DNA of 64,000 nt from Apodemus sylvaticus (GCF_947179515.1 NC_067477.1:73332644-73396643); one strand, 5' to 3'; positions 34,467-45,889 are shown, counted from the stretch's first letter. Notes: generated by a model from the letters alone, not told the origin. Numbers and translations are program-made.

Positions 34467-35174
34467 TGTAGGAGTTCTCTAGTGGAGTTTTTTTGGGTCA
34501 CTTAGGTAGACTATCATCTGCAAATAATGAGAGTTTGACTTCTTCCTTTCCAATTTGTATCCCTTTGACCTCCTTATGTTGTCTAATTGCCCGAGCTAGT
34601 ACCTCAAGTACAATATTGAAAAGATAAGGAGAAAGGGGGCAGCCCCATCTAGTCCCTGATTTTAGTGGGATTGCTTCAAGTTTCTCTCCATTTAGTTTGA
34701 TGCTGGCTACCGGTTTGCTGTATATTGCTTTTACTATGTTTAGGTATGGGTCTTGAATTCCTGTTCTTTCCAAGACTTTAAGCATGAAAGGATGCTGAAT
34801 TTTGTCAAATGCTTTCTCAGCATCCAATGAAACGACCATGTGGTTTTTTTTCTTTGAGTTTGTTTATGAAGTGGATTGCATTGATGGATTTCCGTATATT
34901 GAACCAGCCCTGAATCCCTGGGGTAAAGCCTTCTTGATCATGGTGGATGATCAGTTTTATGTGTTCTTGGATTCGGTTGGCAAGAATTTTATTGAGTATT
35001 TTTGCATCGATGTTCATAAGGGAAATTGGTCTGAAGTTCTCTTTCTTTGTTGGATCTTTGTGTGGTTTTGGTATCAGTGTAATTGTGGCTTCGTAGAGGA
35101 ATTGGGTAGTGCTCCTTCTGTTTCTATTTTGTGGAATAGTTTGAAGAGTATTGGTGTTAGGTCTTCTTTGAAAG
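34467..35174 (-). mobile_element. Internal L1 ORF2 fragment, minus strand
   Basis: The minus strand encodes part of the reverse transcriptase: LANRIQEHIKLIIHHDQ, SLDAEKAFDKIQHPFML, GCPLSPYLFNIVLEVLAR and LSLFADD. It equals about 40,804-41,519 of the full-length copy. Frames 34,498-34,839 and 34,817-35,017 are offset by one frameshift. Neither end has an A tail or 3' UTR. On the left it abuts the tail of a plus-strand L1. Confidence 0.92.
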
Positions 35175-35596
35175 ACAGACAGGCAGTACCAGAAACAAAG
35201 AAACTGGTGTCTATGTTCTTTGCATTTCTTTCTATCCTCACCCTAATTGGCATGGGCTATATTATTTATTTTCACAACTAATTTCATTTGCTATTTGTTC
35301 TTAATATGGGTTCTCCTCACAACTAGATATACTTTAATTATTTATTTGGGAATTACATGAAACGATATTGAATAACAGTTGAATAAATGTATCTTCCCAG
35401 CAGTTGCTATCCATTTTCTCTCCATAGTTCCCTTTTCATTTCCCTACACATGGAATAAATTCATTAGTTTCTATTTTATTCTTCTTGCAAATATCTTCAC
35501 TACAGAAAAGATATATGGTCTCATATATCATGTAACAGAATTGAGGACAAGAAACCACACATAAGATGGTAAATACCCTGTAGCCTTTCTATATGT
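35175..35596. other. Unassigned
   Basis: AT-rich sequence with no gene or repeat recognised. Confidence 0.4.
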
Positions 35597-35925
35597 GATT
35601 TATATTAGTTATCTTGTTGCAATGACAAAATACCTAGCAGAGGAACTTGAGGGAGGAAGGTTGACTTTGGCTCACAGTTTCACTCCATCATAGTAAGAAA
35701 AGTGTGAAAGAATTAACAGCAATCTGAAAATATAGTAGAATCCTATGGGTGGATCATGAAGCAGAGACAAGACCAAAACCAGGGATGGGCTATAATTTTC
35801 AAGGGCTTGTTTCTATTGGAAAACTCACTTTCTCAAAATTTCCACAACTTTCCAAGCAGTGTCTTGAGCTAAGAAACAATTGTTCTGGCATAGGATCCAA
35901 GGAATGACATTTCAAGTCATAGAAG
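35597..35925 (+). repeat. Dispersed rodent repeat ('gaagagacacc' family), copy 3
   Basis: More diverged than the copies at 3436 and 19,725: 'ttagttatcttgttgcaatg', 'acaaaatacctagcag', 'ggctcacagtttcactcc', 'atcatagtaagaaaagtg'. Assignment rests on order, not high identity. Confidence 0.4.
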
Positions 35926-36885
35926 TAGCTCTGCCATCTTGGTTTTTGTGAGTACATATCATGGTGTTGGGATAGATAGAAAATTGCCTAGTTTGTCAAA
36001 GCAGGTCAGTTTCACTCAGAGTTGAATGACTGCATAACATCTATATTACCTTGTTTCCTAAGCAAAGACCCATCATATATTGCAAAGGTTGAGGGGTATA
36101 CTCCAAAAATATCATTCCTTTTCTAATTTATAGATATGCATTATTCCATTGTGAAGATTGGATATACCATAATTCTTTCCATTATTGCTCATTATGGATT
36201 TCTAAGGAGTTTCCAGTGTTTTGCAATGATGACAAAGAAAATACTGAGAGATCCCCATGGAAAGAATTTCTTCCTTGATGTTCACAAAGTAACATAGAAT
36301 ATGTGTAAGAACTCCAGGAACTCTGAACTATAAGAGATTTGCATCTACCATTTTAAGAACTACAGAGTGGAAACAGACACAGTGGATCAGGAGTCTCTGG
36401 TGCATTCTGGAGGGTCTCCCAACCTCCTACCTCCCAAGGTTGCCTGTTTCCATTCTTTCTGCTGATCCCAAAGCTTCATATTTTCAACTGTTGAAAAGAA
36501 GTAGATGAAGAGATGACTGGGCAGGACAAACTATAAAATGCTCTCACAACACAATCAGAAGAAAAGGTATAGCTCATAGCCAACAGTAGATTCCTAGATG
36601 ATACTCAGATGATACAAAATGGTGGTGTAGAAGAAATGAAATAATGAGTGTCAGAATTCCCTTTCAGGTAAAGCAAGGCCTGGAGGATGAACAAAAGTCT
36701 TCCTTCAGTGTGAACATGTGGTCTATAAGGTAGAACAGAACTTTTGTGAATTTGGGGAAACCTGTCCCTATCATGGAAGTTAGCTTTAAAATTGACTGAC
36801 TACCACCATAACCAAGATTGTTGCACTAATTATTTTTTCTGTGTTATCATGCAGAGGTTAATGGATTAATAAAATATCATATGTG
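35926..36885. other. Unassigned, possible ancient L1 relic
   Basis: 36,090-36,240 reads like a very old minus-strand L1 ORF2 end ('attccattgtgaagattgg', 'gtttccagtgttttgc'), but identity is too low to be sure. The rest is unassigned DNA up to the full-length L1. Confidence 0.35.
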
Positions 36886-38025
36886 GACTGTTGGCGGCGA
36901 CGGCGGCGGCAGCAGTGCAGCAGTGGCTGTTCCAGCTGAAGGGCCATCAGCAGTGGAAACAAGGGGATACAGGGACCAGTTAGGCCCTGCGCCCACAACC
37001 ACTGACCTTCGCTGACCAGCCAGGCGGCAAGCAGCTGCAGTTGTGCGGCGCATTTCCTGCACGGAAGCCACTTCAGAACTCGGCCTCCCACCAGTCAGGA
37101 GAGGTGCATCCATCTTGGTTCCGTACTCCAGGGATCGGACAGACTGAGGTACACAAACATAATCCGAGGCCAACACCGCGGTGGTCTGAGCCCGACGGGC
37201 GTTGGCCTGCACCCAGGCCCTGGGCTGGTCGGGGGGGCCATCGGGGTGCCAACCCAGCCAGGAGGTTTTTTGCCCAGGCCTGCGTGCGCGCCGCCATTTT
37301 GCCTGCAGGACTACAGAGAGCTCTGGCGGGCAGACCTGTAACAGGCATAGCCTGAAGCTAACAAAGCGGGGGTCTAGGCCCCAAAAGGCACAGGACTGAC
37401 CCCAAGAACTGGGCGGCTTGGTGGGCCATCTGTGAGTCAACCCGCCCAGGTGATTGTTAGCACAGCAGACTCTCCCAGCGCTTTCAGGGAGCGCGGGTGA
37501 GCACGCCCACCATCCTAGTCACCTGGTGGAGCCAATTAACAGTCATAGCCCTAGGGGAACTTTGCTCGGACCTTGGCCTCCCAGGCTTTTGCCTGGACTC
37601 AGGGACTGGGCAGCCAGGCTAACCTTGTGTGCGACATCCACTGTCGGCAATCCCTGGGGGTGCACACGGGCTCCATCTGGTCCACAGACACAATCTGGGG
37701 CAAGGCCTCAGGCGGAAGCCCTCAGCTCTACTCTCTCCGCTTCTGGATCCAGATCAGCATGGGCGGCAGCAACACATCTCCAAGTCCTGCAAGTGGCTAG
37801 CTGGGCTTCCGGGAGGCCAGCTGGGAGAAGTCAGTGTGCTCCAGTGAATCCAGCGGGCCCCAGCAGGAGCCTTCGGGTGCCTGCTTTGGGATCTGAACAG
37901 CCTGGGCAGCAGCACCCTGTCTACAAGCAGTGCAGGAGGTAAGCTGTGCACCAGAGGCCAACTGGGAAGGGGCAGCTTGCACGGGTGAGTCCAGCACTGA
38001 CAAGACTAACACCAGTGAGAACTAG
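36886..38025 (+). promoter_or_regulatory. L1 5' UTR with internal promoter
   Basis: CpG-bearing, GC-rich sequence unlike its AT-rich flanks, starting in a GGC-rich trinucleotide patch (36,892-36,915). A 'gccgccattttgc' at 37,288-37,300 fits the YY1 core CCAT, a factor known to bind the L1 5' end in humans. A second CCATCTTGG is at 37,109-37,117. Overlapping ORFs on both strands (up to 187 codons) reflect base composition. By knowledge of the family, RNA polymerase II would start near the 5' end. Confidence 0.8.
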
Positions 38026-39298
38026 ATGGCTAAAGGCAAACGCAGGAATGTCACTAACAGAAATCGAGGCAATATGGCAACATCTGAACCCAATTCTCCT
38101 CTACCAACATGTCCTGGATACCCCATCACACCAGTAAAACAAGATTTGGATTTAAAATAACTGGTCATGATGCTGATACAGGAACACATGAAGGACATAC
38201 TTAAAGAAATTCAGGAGAAAATGGATCAAAAGTTAGAAGCCCTTGCAATGGAAACACAAAAATCATTGAAAGAAATCCAGGAGAATACAAAAGCCAACAA
38301 GGAGGAAATGCAAAAAAACACTTAAAGAAATACAGGAGAACTTTGGTCAACAGGCTGAGGTCATGAAAGACGAAACACAAAAATCTCTTAAAGAAATACA
38401 GGAGAACTTTGGTCAACAGGCTGAGGTCATGAAAGACGAAACACAAAAATCTCTTAAAGAATTACAGGAAAACACAAACATGCAAGTGAAGGAGCTAAGC
38501 AAAACCATCCAGGATCTAAAATCAGAAGTAGAAACAACTAAGAAAACTCAAAGGGAGAAAACTTTGGAGATAGAAAACCTTGGGAAGAAATCAGGGGACA
38601 GAGATGCAAATATCAACAACAGAATACAAGAGATAGAAGAAAGAATCTCAGATGCTGAAGATTCCATAGAAACCATGGAATCAACAGTTAAAGAAAATAC
38701 AAAATGCAAAAAGCTTGTAACCCAAAATATCCAGGAAATCCAGGACACAATGAGAAGACCAAACCTAAGGATTATAGGCATAGATGAGAGTGAAGATTTA
38801 CGACTTAAAGGGCCAGCAAATATCTTCAATAAACTTATGGAAGAAAACTTCCCTAACCTAAAGAGAGAGATGCCCATGAATATACAAGAAGCCTACAGAA
38901 CACCAAACAGACTGGACCAGAACAGAAATACTTCCTGTCACATAATAATCAAAACACCAAATGTTCTAAACAAAGAAAGAATACTAAAGGCAATAAGAGA
39001 AAAAGGCCAAGTAATATATAAAGGAAGACCTATCAGAATCACAGCAGACTTTTCACCTGAGACTATGAAGGCTAGAAGGTCCTGGGCAGATCTCATGCAG
39101 ACTCTAAGAGAACACAAATGCCAACCAAAACTACTATATCCAGCAAAACTCTCAATCACCATAGATGGAGAAACTAAGATATTTCATGACAAAACCAAGT
39201 TTACCCAATATCTATCCACAAACCCGGCCCTAAAAAGGATAATAGGAGGACAACACCAATACAAGGAGGGAAACTTCACCCTGGAAAAAGCAAGATAG
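38026..39298 (+). pseudogene. L1 ORF1 (RNA-binding protein), inactivated
   Basis: The start is the ATG at 38,026, just after 'ccagtgagaactag', with the usual MAKGKRRN-type N terminus. A TAA at 38,158-38,160 ends the frame after 44 codons. An extra A in the run at 38,312-38,318 shifts the frame again. From 38,363 a 311-codon frame stays open: coiled-coil repeats (KSLKEIQEN type), then the RNA-recognition core (RRPNLRIIGIDESED near residue 130) and the C-terminal domain (EAYRTPNRLDQ, RPIRITADFSPETMKARRSW, LREHKCQPKLLYPAKLS). The intact protein forms trimers that coat L1 RNA. The coiled coil holds a 66 bp tandem duplication. Confidence 0.95.
38321..38470 (+). repeat. 66 bp tandem duplication in ORF1 coiled coil
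   Basis: Units 38,321-38,386 and 38,387-38,452 are identical by eye, with a diverging third start at 38,453. The unit is 22 codons, so it keeps frame and adds about three heptads. This place is known in murid L1 as a length-variable region. Confidence 0.97.
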
Positions 39299-39357
39299 TA
39301 ACCTTTCATCAAACCCAAAAGAAGTTAAGCATTCAAATTTAAAAAATAACGTCAAAA

Positions 39358-42300
39358 ATGATAGGAAGTAACAATCACTATTCCTTAATATCTCTTAACA
39401 TCAATGGACTTAATGCCCCAATAAAAAGACACAGACTAACTGATTGGATACGTAAACAGGACCCTACATTTTGCTGCTTACAGGAAACACACCTCAGGGT
39501 CAAAGACAAACACTACCTTAGAGTAAAAGGCTGGAAGACAATTTTACAAGCAAATGGTCTCAGGAAACAAGCTGGAGTAGCCATTTTAATATCAGATAAA
39601 ATTGACTTTCAACCCAAAGTCATCAAAAGAGACCCTGAGGGACACTTCTTGCTGGTCAAAGGAAAAATACAAAAAGAAGAACTGTCAATCCTGAACATCT
39701 ATGCCCCAAATGCAAGGGCACCCTCTTTCGTAAAAGAAACTTTATTAAAACTAAAAGCACACATTGCACCTAACACAATAATTGTGGGTGACTTCAACAC
39801 TGCACTTTCCTCAATGGACCGATCAGGAAAACAGAAACTAAACAGGGACACAATGAAACTAATTGAAGCTTTGGACCAATTAGATTTAACAGATATATAT
39901 AGAACATTCTATCCTAAAATAAAAGAATATACCTTTTTCTCAGCACCTCATGGTACCTTCTCCAAAATCGACCATATAATTGGTCACAAGACAGACTTCA
40001 ACAAATATAAGAAGATAGAACTAATCCCATGCCTCCTATCTGATCACTATGGAGTAATAGTGGTCTTCAATAGCAACAGAAACAACAGAAAACCCACATA
40101 CACGTGGAAACTGAACAATACTCTACTCAATGATACCTTGGTCAAGGAAGAAATAAAGAAAGAAATTAAAGACTTTTTAGAACACAATGAAAATGAAAAC
40201 ACAACATACCCAAATCTATGGGACACAATGAAAGCAGTGCTAAGAGGAAAACTCATAGCCCTGAGTGCCTCCAAAAAGAAAATGGAGAGAGCATACATTA
40301 CCAGCTTAATGACACACCTGAAAGCCCTAGAACAAAAAGAAGCTATTTCGCCCAGGAGGAGTAGAAGGCAGGAAATCATCAAACTCAGGGCCGAAATCAA
40401 TCAAGTAGAAACAAAGAGAACCATACAAAAAATCAACAAAACCAGGAGCTGGTTCTTTGAGAAAATCAACAAGATAGATAAACCCTTAGCCAGACTGACC
40501 AAAGGGCACAGAGAAAGTATCCAAATTAACAAACTTAGAAATGAAAAGGGAGATATAACAACGGAAACTGAGGAAATCCAAAAAATCATCAGATCCTACT
40601 ACAAGAGCCTGTACTCAACACAACTGGAGAATCTGGAGGAAATGGACAATTTCCTTGACAGATACCAAATACCAAAATTAAATCAGGACCAACTAGACCA
40701 TCTAAACAGTCCCATAATGCCTAAAGAAATAGAAGGAGTCATAGAAAGTCTTCCAACCAAAAAAAGCACAGGACCAGATGGCTTCAGTGCAGAATTCTAC
40801 CAGACCTTCAAAGAAGAGTTAACACCAATACTCTTCAAACTATTCCACAAAATAGAAACAGAAGGAACACTACCCAATTCCTTCTATGAAGCCACAATTA
40901 CGCTGATACCAAAGCCACAAAAAGATCCAACAAAGAAAGAGAACTTCAGACCAATTTCCCTTATGAACATCGATGCAAAAATACTCAATAAAATTCTTGC
41001 CAACCGAATCCAAGAACACATCAAAACGATCATCCACCATGATCAAGTAGGCTTTATCCCGGGGAATGCAGAGTTGGTTCAATATACAGAAATCCATCAA
41101 TACAATCCACTACATAAACAAACTCAAAGAACAAAACCACATGGTCATTTCATTGGATGCTGAAAAAGCATTTGACAAAATTCAGCATCCCTTCATGCTT
41201 AAAGTCTTGGAGAGAACAGGAATTCAAGGCCCATACCTAAACATAGTAAAAGCAATATACAGCAAACCGGTAGCCAGCATCAAACTAAATGGAGAGAAAC
41301 TTGAAGCAATCCCACTGAAATCAGGGACCAGACAAGGCTGCCCCCTTTCTCCTTATCTTTTCAATATTGTACTTGAGGTACTAGCTCGGGCAATTCGACA
41401 ACATAAGGAGGTCAAAGGGATACAAATTGGAAAGGAAGAAGTCAAACTATCATTATTTGCAGATGACATGATCATCTACCTAAGTGACCCAAAGAACTCC
41501 ACTAGAGAGCTCCTACAGCTGATAAACAACTTCAGCAAAGTGGCAGGTTATAAAATCAACTCAAGCAAATCAGTGGCCTTCCTATACTCAAAGGATAAGC
41601 AGGCTGAGAAAGAAATTAGGGAAATGACCCCCTTCACAATAGCCACAAACAGTATAAAGTATCTTGGGGTGACTCTTACCAAACATGTGAAAGATCTGTA
41701 TGACAAGAACTTCAAGACTCTGAAGAAGGAAATGGAAGAAGACCTCAAAAAATGGGAAAACCTCCCATGCTCATGGATCGGTAGAATCAATATAGTTAAA
41801 ATGGCCATTTTGCCTAAAGCACTATACAGATTCAATGCAATACCCATCAAAATCCCAACTCAATTCTTCACAGAGTTAGAAAGAGCAATTATCAAATTCA
41901 TCTGGAACAACAAAAAACCCAGGATAGCTAAAACTATTCTCAGCAACAAAAAATCTGGGGGAATCAGTATCCCTGACCTCAAGCAATACTACAGAGCAAT
42001 AGTGTTAAAAACTGCATGGTATTGGTACAGTGACAGGCAGGAGGATCAATGCAACAGGATTGAAGATCCAGAAATGAACCCACACACCTATGGCCACTTG
42101 ATCCTCGACAAAGAGGCTGAAAACATCCAATGGAAAAAAGATAGCCTTTTCAACAAATGGTGCTGGTTCAACTGGAGGTCAGCATGCAGAAGAATGCGAA
42201 TTGATCGATCCTTGTCTCCTTGTACTAAGCTCAAATCCAAATGGATCAAGGACCTCCACATAAAGCCAGACACTCTGAAGCTAATAGAAAAGAAACTGGG

Positions 42301-43183
42301 GAAGACCCTTGAGGACATCTGTACAGGGAGAAAGTTTCTGAACAGAACACCAATAGCGTATGCTCTAAGAGCAAGAATTGACAAATGGGACCTCATAAAA
42401 TTACAAAGTTTCTGTAAGGCAAAGGACACCATCAAGAGGACAAATCGGCAACCAACAAATTGGGAAAAGATCTTCACCAATCCTACATCAGATAGAGGGC
42501 TAATATCCAATATATATAAAGAACTCAAGAAGTTAGACTCCAGAAAACCACACAACCCTATTAAAAAAATGGGGTACAGAGTTAAACAAAGAATTCACAC
42601 CTGAAGAACTTCAGATGGCGGAGAAGCATCTTAAAAAATGTTCAACTTCATTAGTCATTAGGGAAATGCAATTCAAAACAACCCTAAGATTTCATCTTAC
42701 ACCAGTCAGAATGGCTAAGATTAAAAATTCAGGAGACAGCAGGTGTTGAGAGGGTGTGGAGAAAGAGGAACACTCCTCCACTGCTGGTGGGGTTGCAAAT
42801 TGGTACAACCACTCTGGAAAGCAGTCTGGCGGTTCCTCCGAAAACTGGGCACCTCACTTCCAGAAGATCCTGTTATACCGTAACTCCTGGGCATATACCC
42901 AGAAGACTCCCCACCATGTAATAAGGATACATGTTCTACTATGTTCATAGCAGCCCTATTTATAATTGCCAGATGCTGGAAAGAACCCAGGTATCCCTCA
43001 ACAGAAGAGTGGATGCAAAAAATGTGGTATATATACACAATGGAGTACTATTCAGCCATTAGAAACAATGAATTCATGAAATTCTTAGGCAAATGGATGG
43101 AGCTAGAGAATATCATACTAAGTGAGGTAACCCAGACTCAAAAGGTGAATCATGGTATGCACTCACTAATAAGTGGATATTAA
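39358..43183 (+). pseudogene. L1 ORF2 (endonuclease and reverse transcriptase), inactivated
   Basis: The first 601-codon frame starts at the ATG at 39,358 and holds an apparently intact AP-type endonuclease: N14 in SLNING, E43 in QETHL, GDFN, the D in KIDHII and the SDH in LLSDHYG. A one-base gain near 41,060 shifts to a second frame (41,066-42,604) with RT motifs DAEKAFDKIQ, QGCPLSPYLFN and FADD (41,456-41,467). An extra A in the run at 42,563-42,569, a one-base loss near 42,745 (in the cysteine-rich motif) and a three-base gain with a stop near 42,878 break the C terminus. It ends at ISGY, 43,183. In an active copy it nicks the target and copies L1 RNA. Confidence 0.96.
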
Positions 43184-43434
43184 CCTAGAAAACTGGAATA
43201 CCCAAAACATAATCCACACATCAAATGAGGTAGAAGAAGAAAGGAGGAGTGGCCCCTGGTTCTGGAAAGACTCAGTGAAACAGTATTCAGCAAAACCAGA
43301 ACGGGGAATTGGGAAGGGGTGGGTCGGAGGACAGGGGAAGAGAAGGGGGCTTACAGGACTTTCGGGGAGTGGGGGGGGGCTAGAAAAGGGGAAATCATTT
43401 GAAATGTAAATAAATTATATCGAATAAAAAAAAT
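43184..43434 (+). promoter_or_regulatory. L1 3' UTR with G-rich tract and poly(A) signals
   Basis: A polypurine stretch at 43,300-43,390 includes a run of nine or more G near 43,370-43,378 and several GGGG runs, which could form a G-quadruplex as known for L1 3' UTRs. AATAAA occurs at 43,409-43,414 and 43,423-43,428. Confidence 0.85.
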
Positions 43435-43489
43435 ATATGTGTTATGGTAAGGTCTATATGAATTTAGAAGATGGAAAAGGCTTTTATTT

Positions 43490-44176
43490 TTCTTTCTTTA
43501 GAAAAGAACAGATTGAAATTCTATTTGTTTATTTATTTTGTTTTTTAGGTTTTATTTACATTTTTGTTAGATATTTTCTTTGTTTACATTTCAAAGGCTA
43601 TCCTCTTTCCTCATTTCCCCTCTGAAAACCCCCTATCCCATGCCACCTTCCCCTGCTCCCTTACCAATCCATTCCTGTTTCCCTGACCTGGCATTCATCT
43701 ACCCTGAGGTAATGAGCCTTCATGGGTCCAAGAATCTCTCCTCTCATTGATGTCTGACCAGGCCATCCTCTACTACCCATGTGGCTGGAGCCATGGGTCC
43801 CTCAATTTGTACTTTTTGGTTGGCGGTTAAGTTGCTGGAAACTTTTGGGGTACTGGTTGGTTCATATTGTTGTTCTTCCTCTTCAGCTCCTTGGGTCCTT
43901 TGTCTAGCTCCTCTGTTGGGGACCAATATATACCAAGAACTCAAGAAGTTAGACTCCAGAGAACCAAATAACCCTATTAAAAATGGGGAACAGAGCTAAA
44001 CAAAGGATTCTCAAATGAGGAATACTGATTGGCTGAGAAGCACCTAAAGAAATGTTCAACATCCTTAGTCATCAGGTAAATGCAAATCAAAACTCAGGGG
44101 ACAGCAGATGCTGGGGAGGATGTGGAGGAAGAGGAACACTCCTCCATTCTTGGTGGGATTGCAAACTGGTAAAATA
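43490..44176 (-). mobile_element. 5'-inverted L1 (Lx-like), minus strand
   Basis: 43,556-43,921 is an L1 3' UTR on the minus strand ('atattttctttgtttacattt', 'ctgacctggcattc', 'gctggagccatgggtccc'). 43,922-44,173 is ORF2 text on the plus strand ('ccaagaactcaagaag', 'gagaagcacctaaag', 'gaacactcctccatt'). The intervening L1 part is missing. Flanks GAAAAGGCTTTTATTT (43,474) and GAAGAGGCTTTTACTT (44,177) form an imperfect 16 bp duplication. The T-rich 43,490-43,555 next to the tail is not simple poly(T) and is unexplained. Confidence 0.75.
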
Positions 44177-44192
44177 GAAGAGGCTTTTACTT

Positions 44193-44544
44193 AGGGCTCG
44201 AGCTATGAATTTCACATGAAATCACAAATCAGTCAACTAATGCTTACCCTCTTTGATGTCCTGATGGAAGCTTCAGACTCCAACTTTCAATTTTCATCAA
44301 AAGGCTATTGTCAGGATACTTTGCTTACTTCTATAAATGTTGTTGTGGTCACTGGCTTTTAGGATAGGGATATCTCAGTGTATACATGCTCAAACACTTG
44401 AGTTCTCCTAAAGGCAACACAGAAGGAAAACACCTTAAGCTCCTAAGCTCTGGAAGTATACACTGTCAGTACCCCCATATTCATTTAAACAAGGCAAATC
44501 ATCAAGTAAATCTATACTCAAAAGAAGGAAAATCAGTTCCAATT
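44193..44544. other. Unassigned
   Basis: No gene or repeat recognised. Confidence 0.35.
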
Positions 44545-44845
44545 TCTTTTTTTTCTTTCTTTTTTTTAATTTAATTTAACATTTTTTTACTCAGTAACTT
44601 TACATCCCACTCACTGTCCCCCTCCCTGTCACCCCCTCCACAATCCTTCCTCCATCTCCCCTCTCCTCCTCTGAGTAGTGAGGACCCCTGGGGATCCCCC
44701 CCCACACACACCTTAGCATTTGAGCCTAGATGTTTCTTTCTGAGTTCAGACAAGACTTCCCAGCTAGAAGAACAGCTTTTGGGATAGTCCTTGCTCCAGT
44801 TGTTCAGAAACCACATGAAGACCAAGCCACACATCTGCTACAGAT
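44545..44845 (-). mobile_element. L1 3' UTR fragment, minus strand
   Basis: T-rich start, then 'taactttacatcccactcac', a C-rich tract (44,615-44,710), 'cagctagaagaacagc' and 'gctccagttgttcag'. These are antisense of an older L1 3' UTR. Confidence 0.75.
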
Positions 44846-44934
44846 GTAGAAGAGTTGCCAGTTTCTAAAGGAAGAAGAATCAGTCAATACAGGAGAAGCT
44901 TTCTGTCATTGTGCCAGTTTAAATTAAACTACTT

Positions 44935-45006
44935 GTATGTCAAATTTTCATCCATACACTTCACACTAGAGCAAGATTGGTGCATAAAGAGGGAAATTAC
45001 TTTTTT
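44935..45006. repeat. 72 bp direct repeat, copy A
   Basis: Matches 45,819-45,889 with three mismatches and one T-run length difference. It abuts the L1 tail that begins at 45,007. Confidence 0.95.
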
Positions 45007-45242
45007 ATTTTTTCTCTATCCTAGAATTTTTTATTATTTTCTTTATTTACATTTCAAATGTTATCCCCTTTCCTGGTTTCCTCTCTGAAAGCCCCATATC
45101 CCATCCCCCCTTCCCTCTGCTCACTCTTCCCTGTCCTGGCATTCCCATATACTGGACATCGAGCCCTCTCAGGACCAAGGGCCTCTCCTCCCTGTGACAT
45201 CCAACAAGGCCATCCTCTGCTACATATGCAGCTGGCGCCATG
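45007..45242 (-). mobile_element. L1 3' end (Lx-like), minus strand
   Basis: 'attttctttatttacatttc', 'ccccatatcccatcccccc', 'cctgtcctggcattccc' and 'ccatcctctgctacatatgc' are an antisense L1 3' end, truncated near 45,242. Confidence 0.85.
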
Positions 45243-45818
45243 GTGAAGTCATTTAAGGAGACTCCAATATGGCCATTAATAATTTTAGTCTTCTTCTCAC
45301 TCCACCTATGCAATTTCTATTTTTACTTTCTCTTTGATTAATTTTCTAACATTTTTATCAGATGCAAGTGAATGTTTTATTTGATCTTCTAATTATTATA
45401 TTTTCCTCTCCAATTGTTATTATGTTATTATGTTCTACTTTGTAGACTTCCTAAACATTGTTTCATAGCTTTTGCAGTTGCTTGAAAGAATATCCATACA
45501 CTAATAACTAATTTCTAATGTGCTAACATTAGTGAGGAGGATACTTCAGAGGTGATTTGATAATAAAATTGATGGGTTTGTCAAAGAGACCCCAGAGAGA
45601 TTCTTCCACATAAGGTAGTGGTTAGAAGGCACTAGTCTCTAGGACTAGTCTTGGTTGTCCTCTTGTTAACTGGAGCAGCATTCTGCCAGATCTTTACAGG
45701 TTGAAGACACAATTGCACCAAAACTTGTGGGGTCTTGCAGAGACCTATGAGCATACAGGGAGTACTTCCTAGCTAGTCACATCCTCTGCGTATGTTAAAA
45801 TCTGGAAAATATTTTACC
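45243..45818. other. Unassigned DNA between direct repeats
   Basis: No gene recognised. It lies between the L1 tail and copy B of the direct repeat. Confidence 0.4.
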
Positions 45819-45889
45819 GTATGTCAAATTTTCATCCATACACTTCACACCAGAGCAAGATCAGTGCATAAAGAGGGAAATTACTTTTT
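45819..45889. repeat. 72 bp direct repeat, copy B
   Basis: Second copy of 44,935-45,006, in the same orientation, 884 bp apart. The flanks of the two copies share nothing beyond the repeat. Confidence 0.95.

Larger units (their letters stand above)
36886..43434 (+). mobile_element. Full-length L1 retrotransposon, ORFs broken
   Basis: Order: GC-rich 5' UTR (36,886-38,025), ORF1 (38,026-39,298), 59 bp spacer, ORF2 (39,358-43,183), 3' UTR with a G-rich purine tract (43,184-43,425) and an A-rich end. A short target duplication ATATGTG flanks it (36,879-36,885 and 43,435-43,441). The length, about 6.5 kb, fits a complete rodent L1. ORF1 and ORF2 each carry stops or frameshifts, so it cannot move on its own. 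Few differences from the L1 at 15,505 in the shared part indicate related, not very old families. Confidence 0.96.

Noticed and set aside
36858..37442. GC-rich region with overlapping ORFs of up to 187 codons, like a CpG-island promoter of a host gene
   Set aside because: It is directly continuous with L1 ORF1 and ORF2 and forms the L1 5' UTR. ORFs in several frames come from GC-rich composition.
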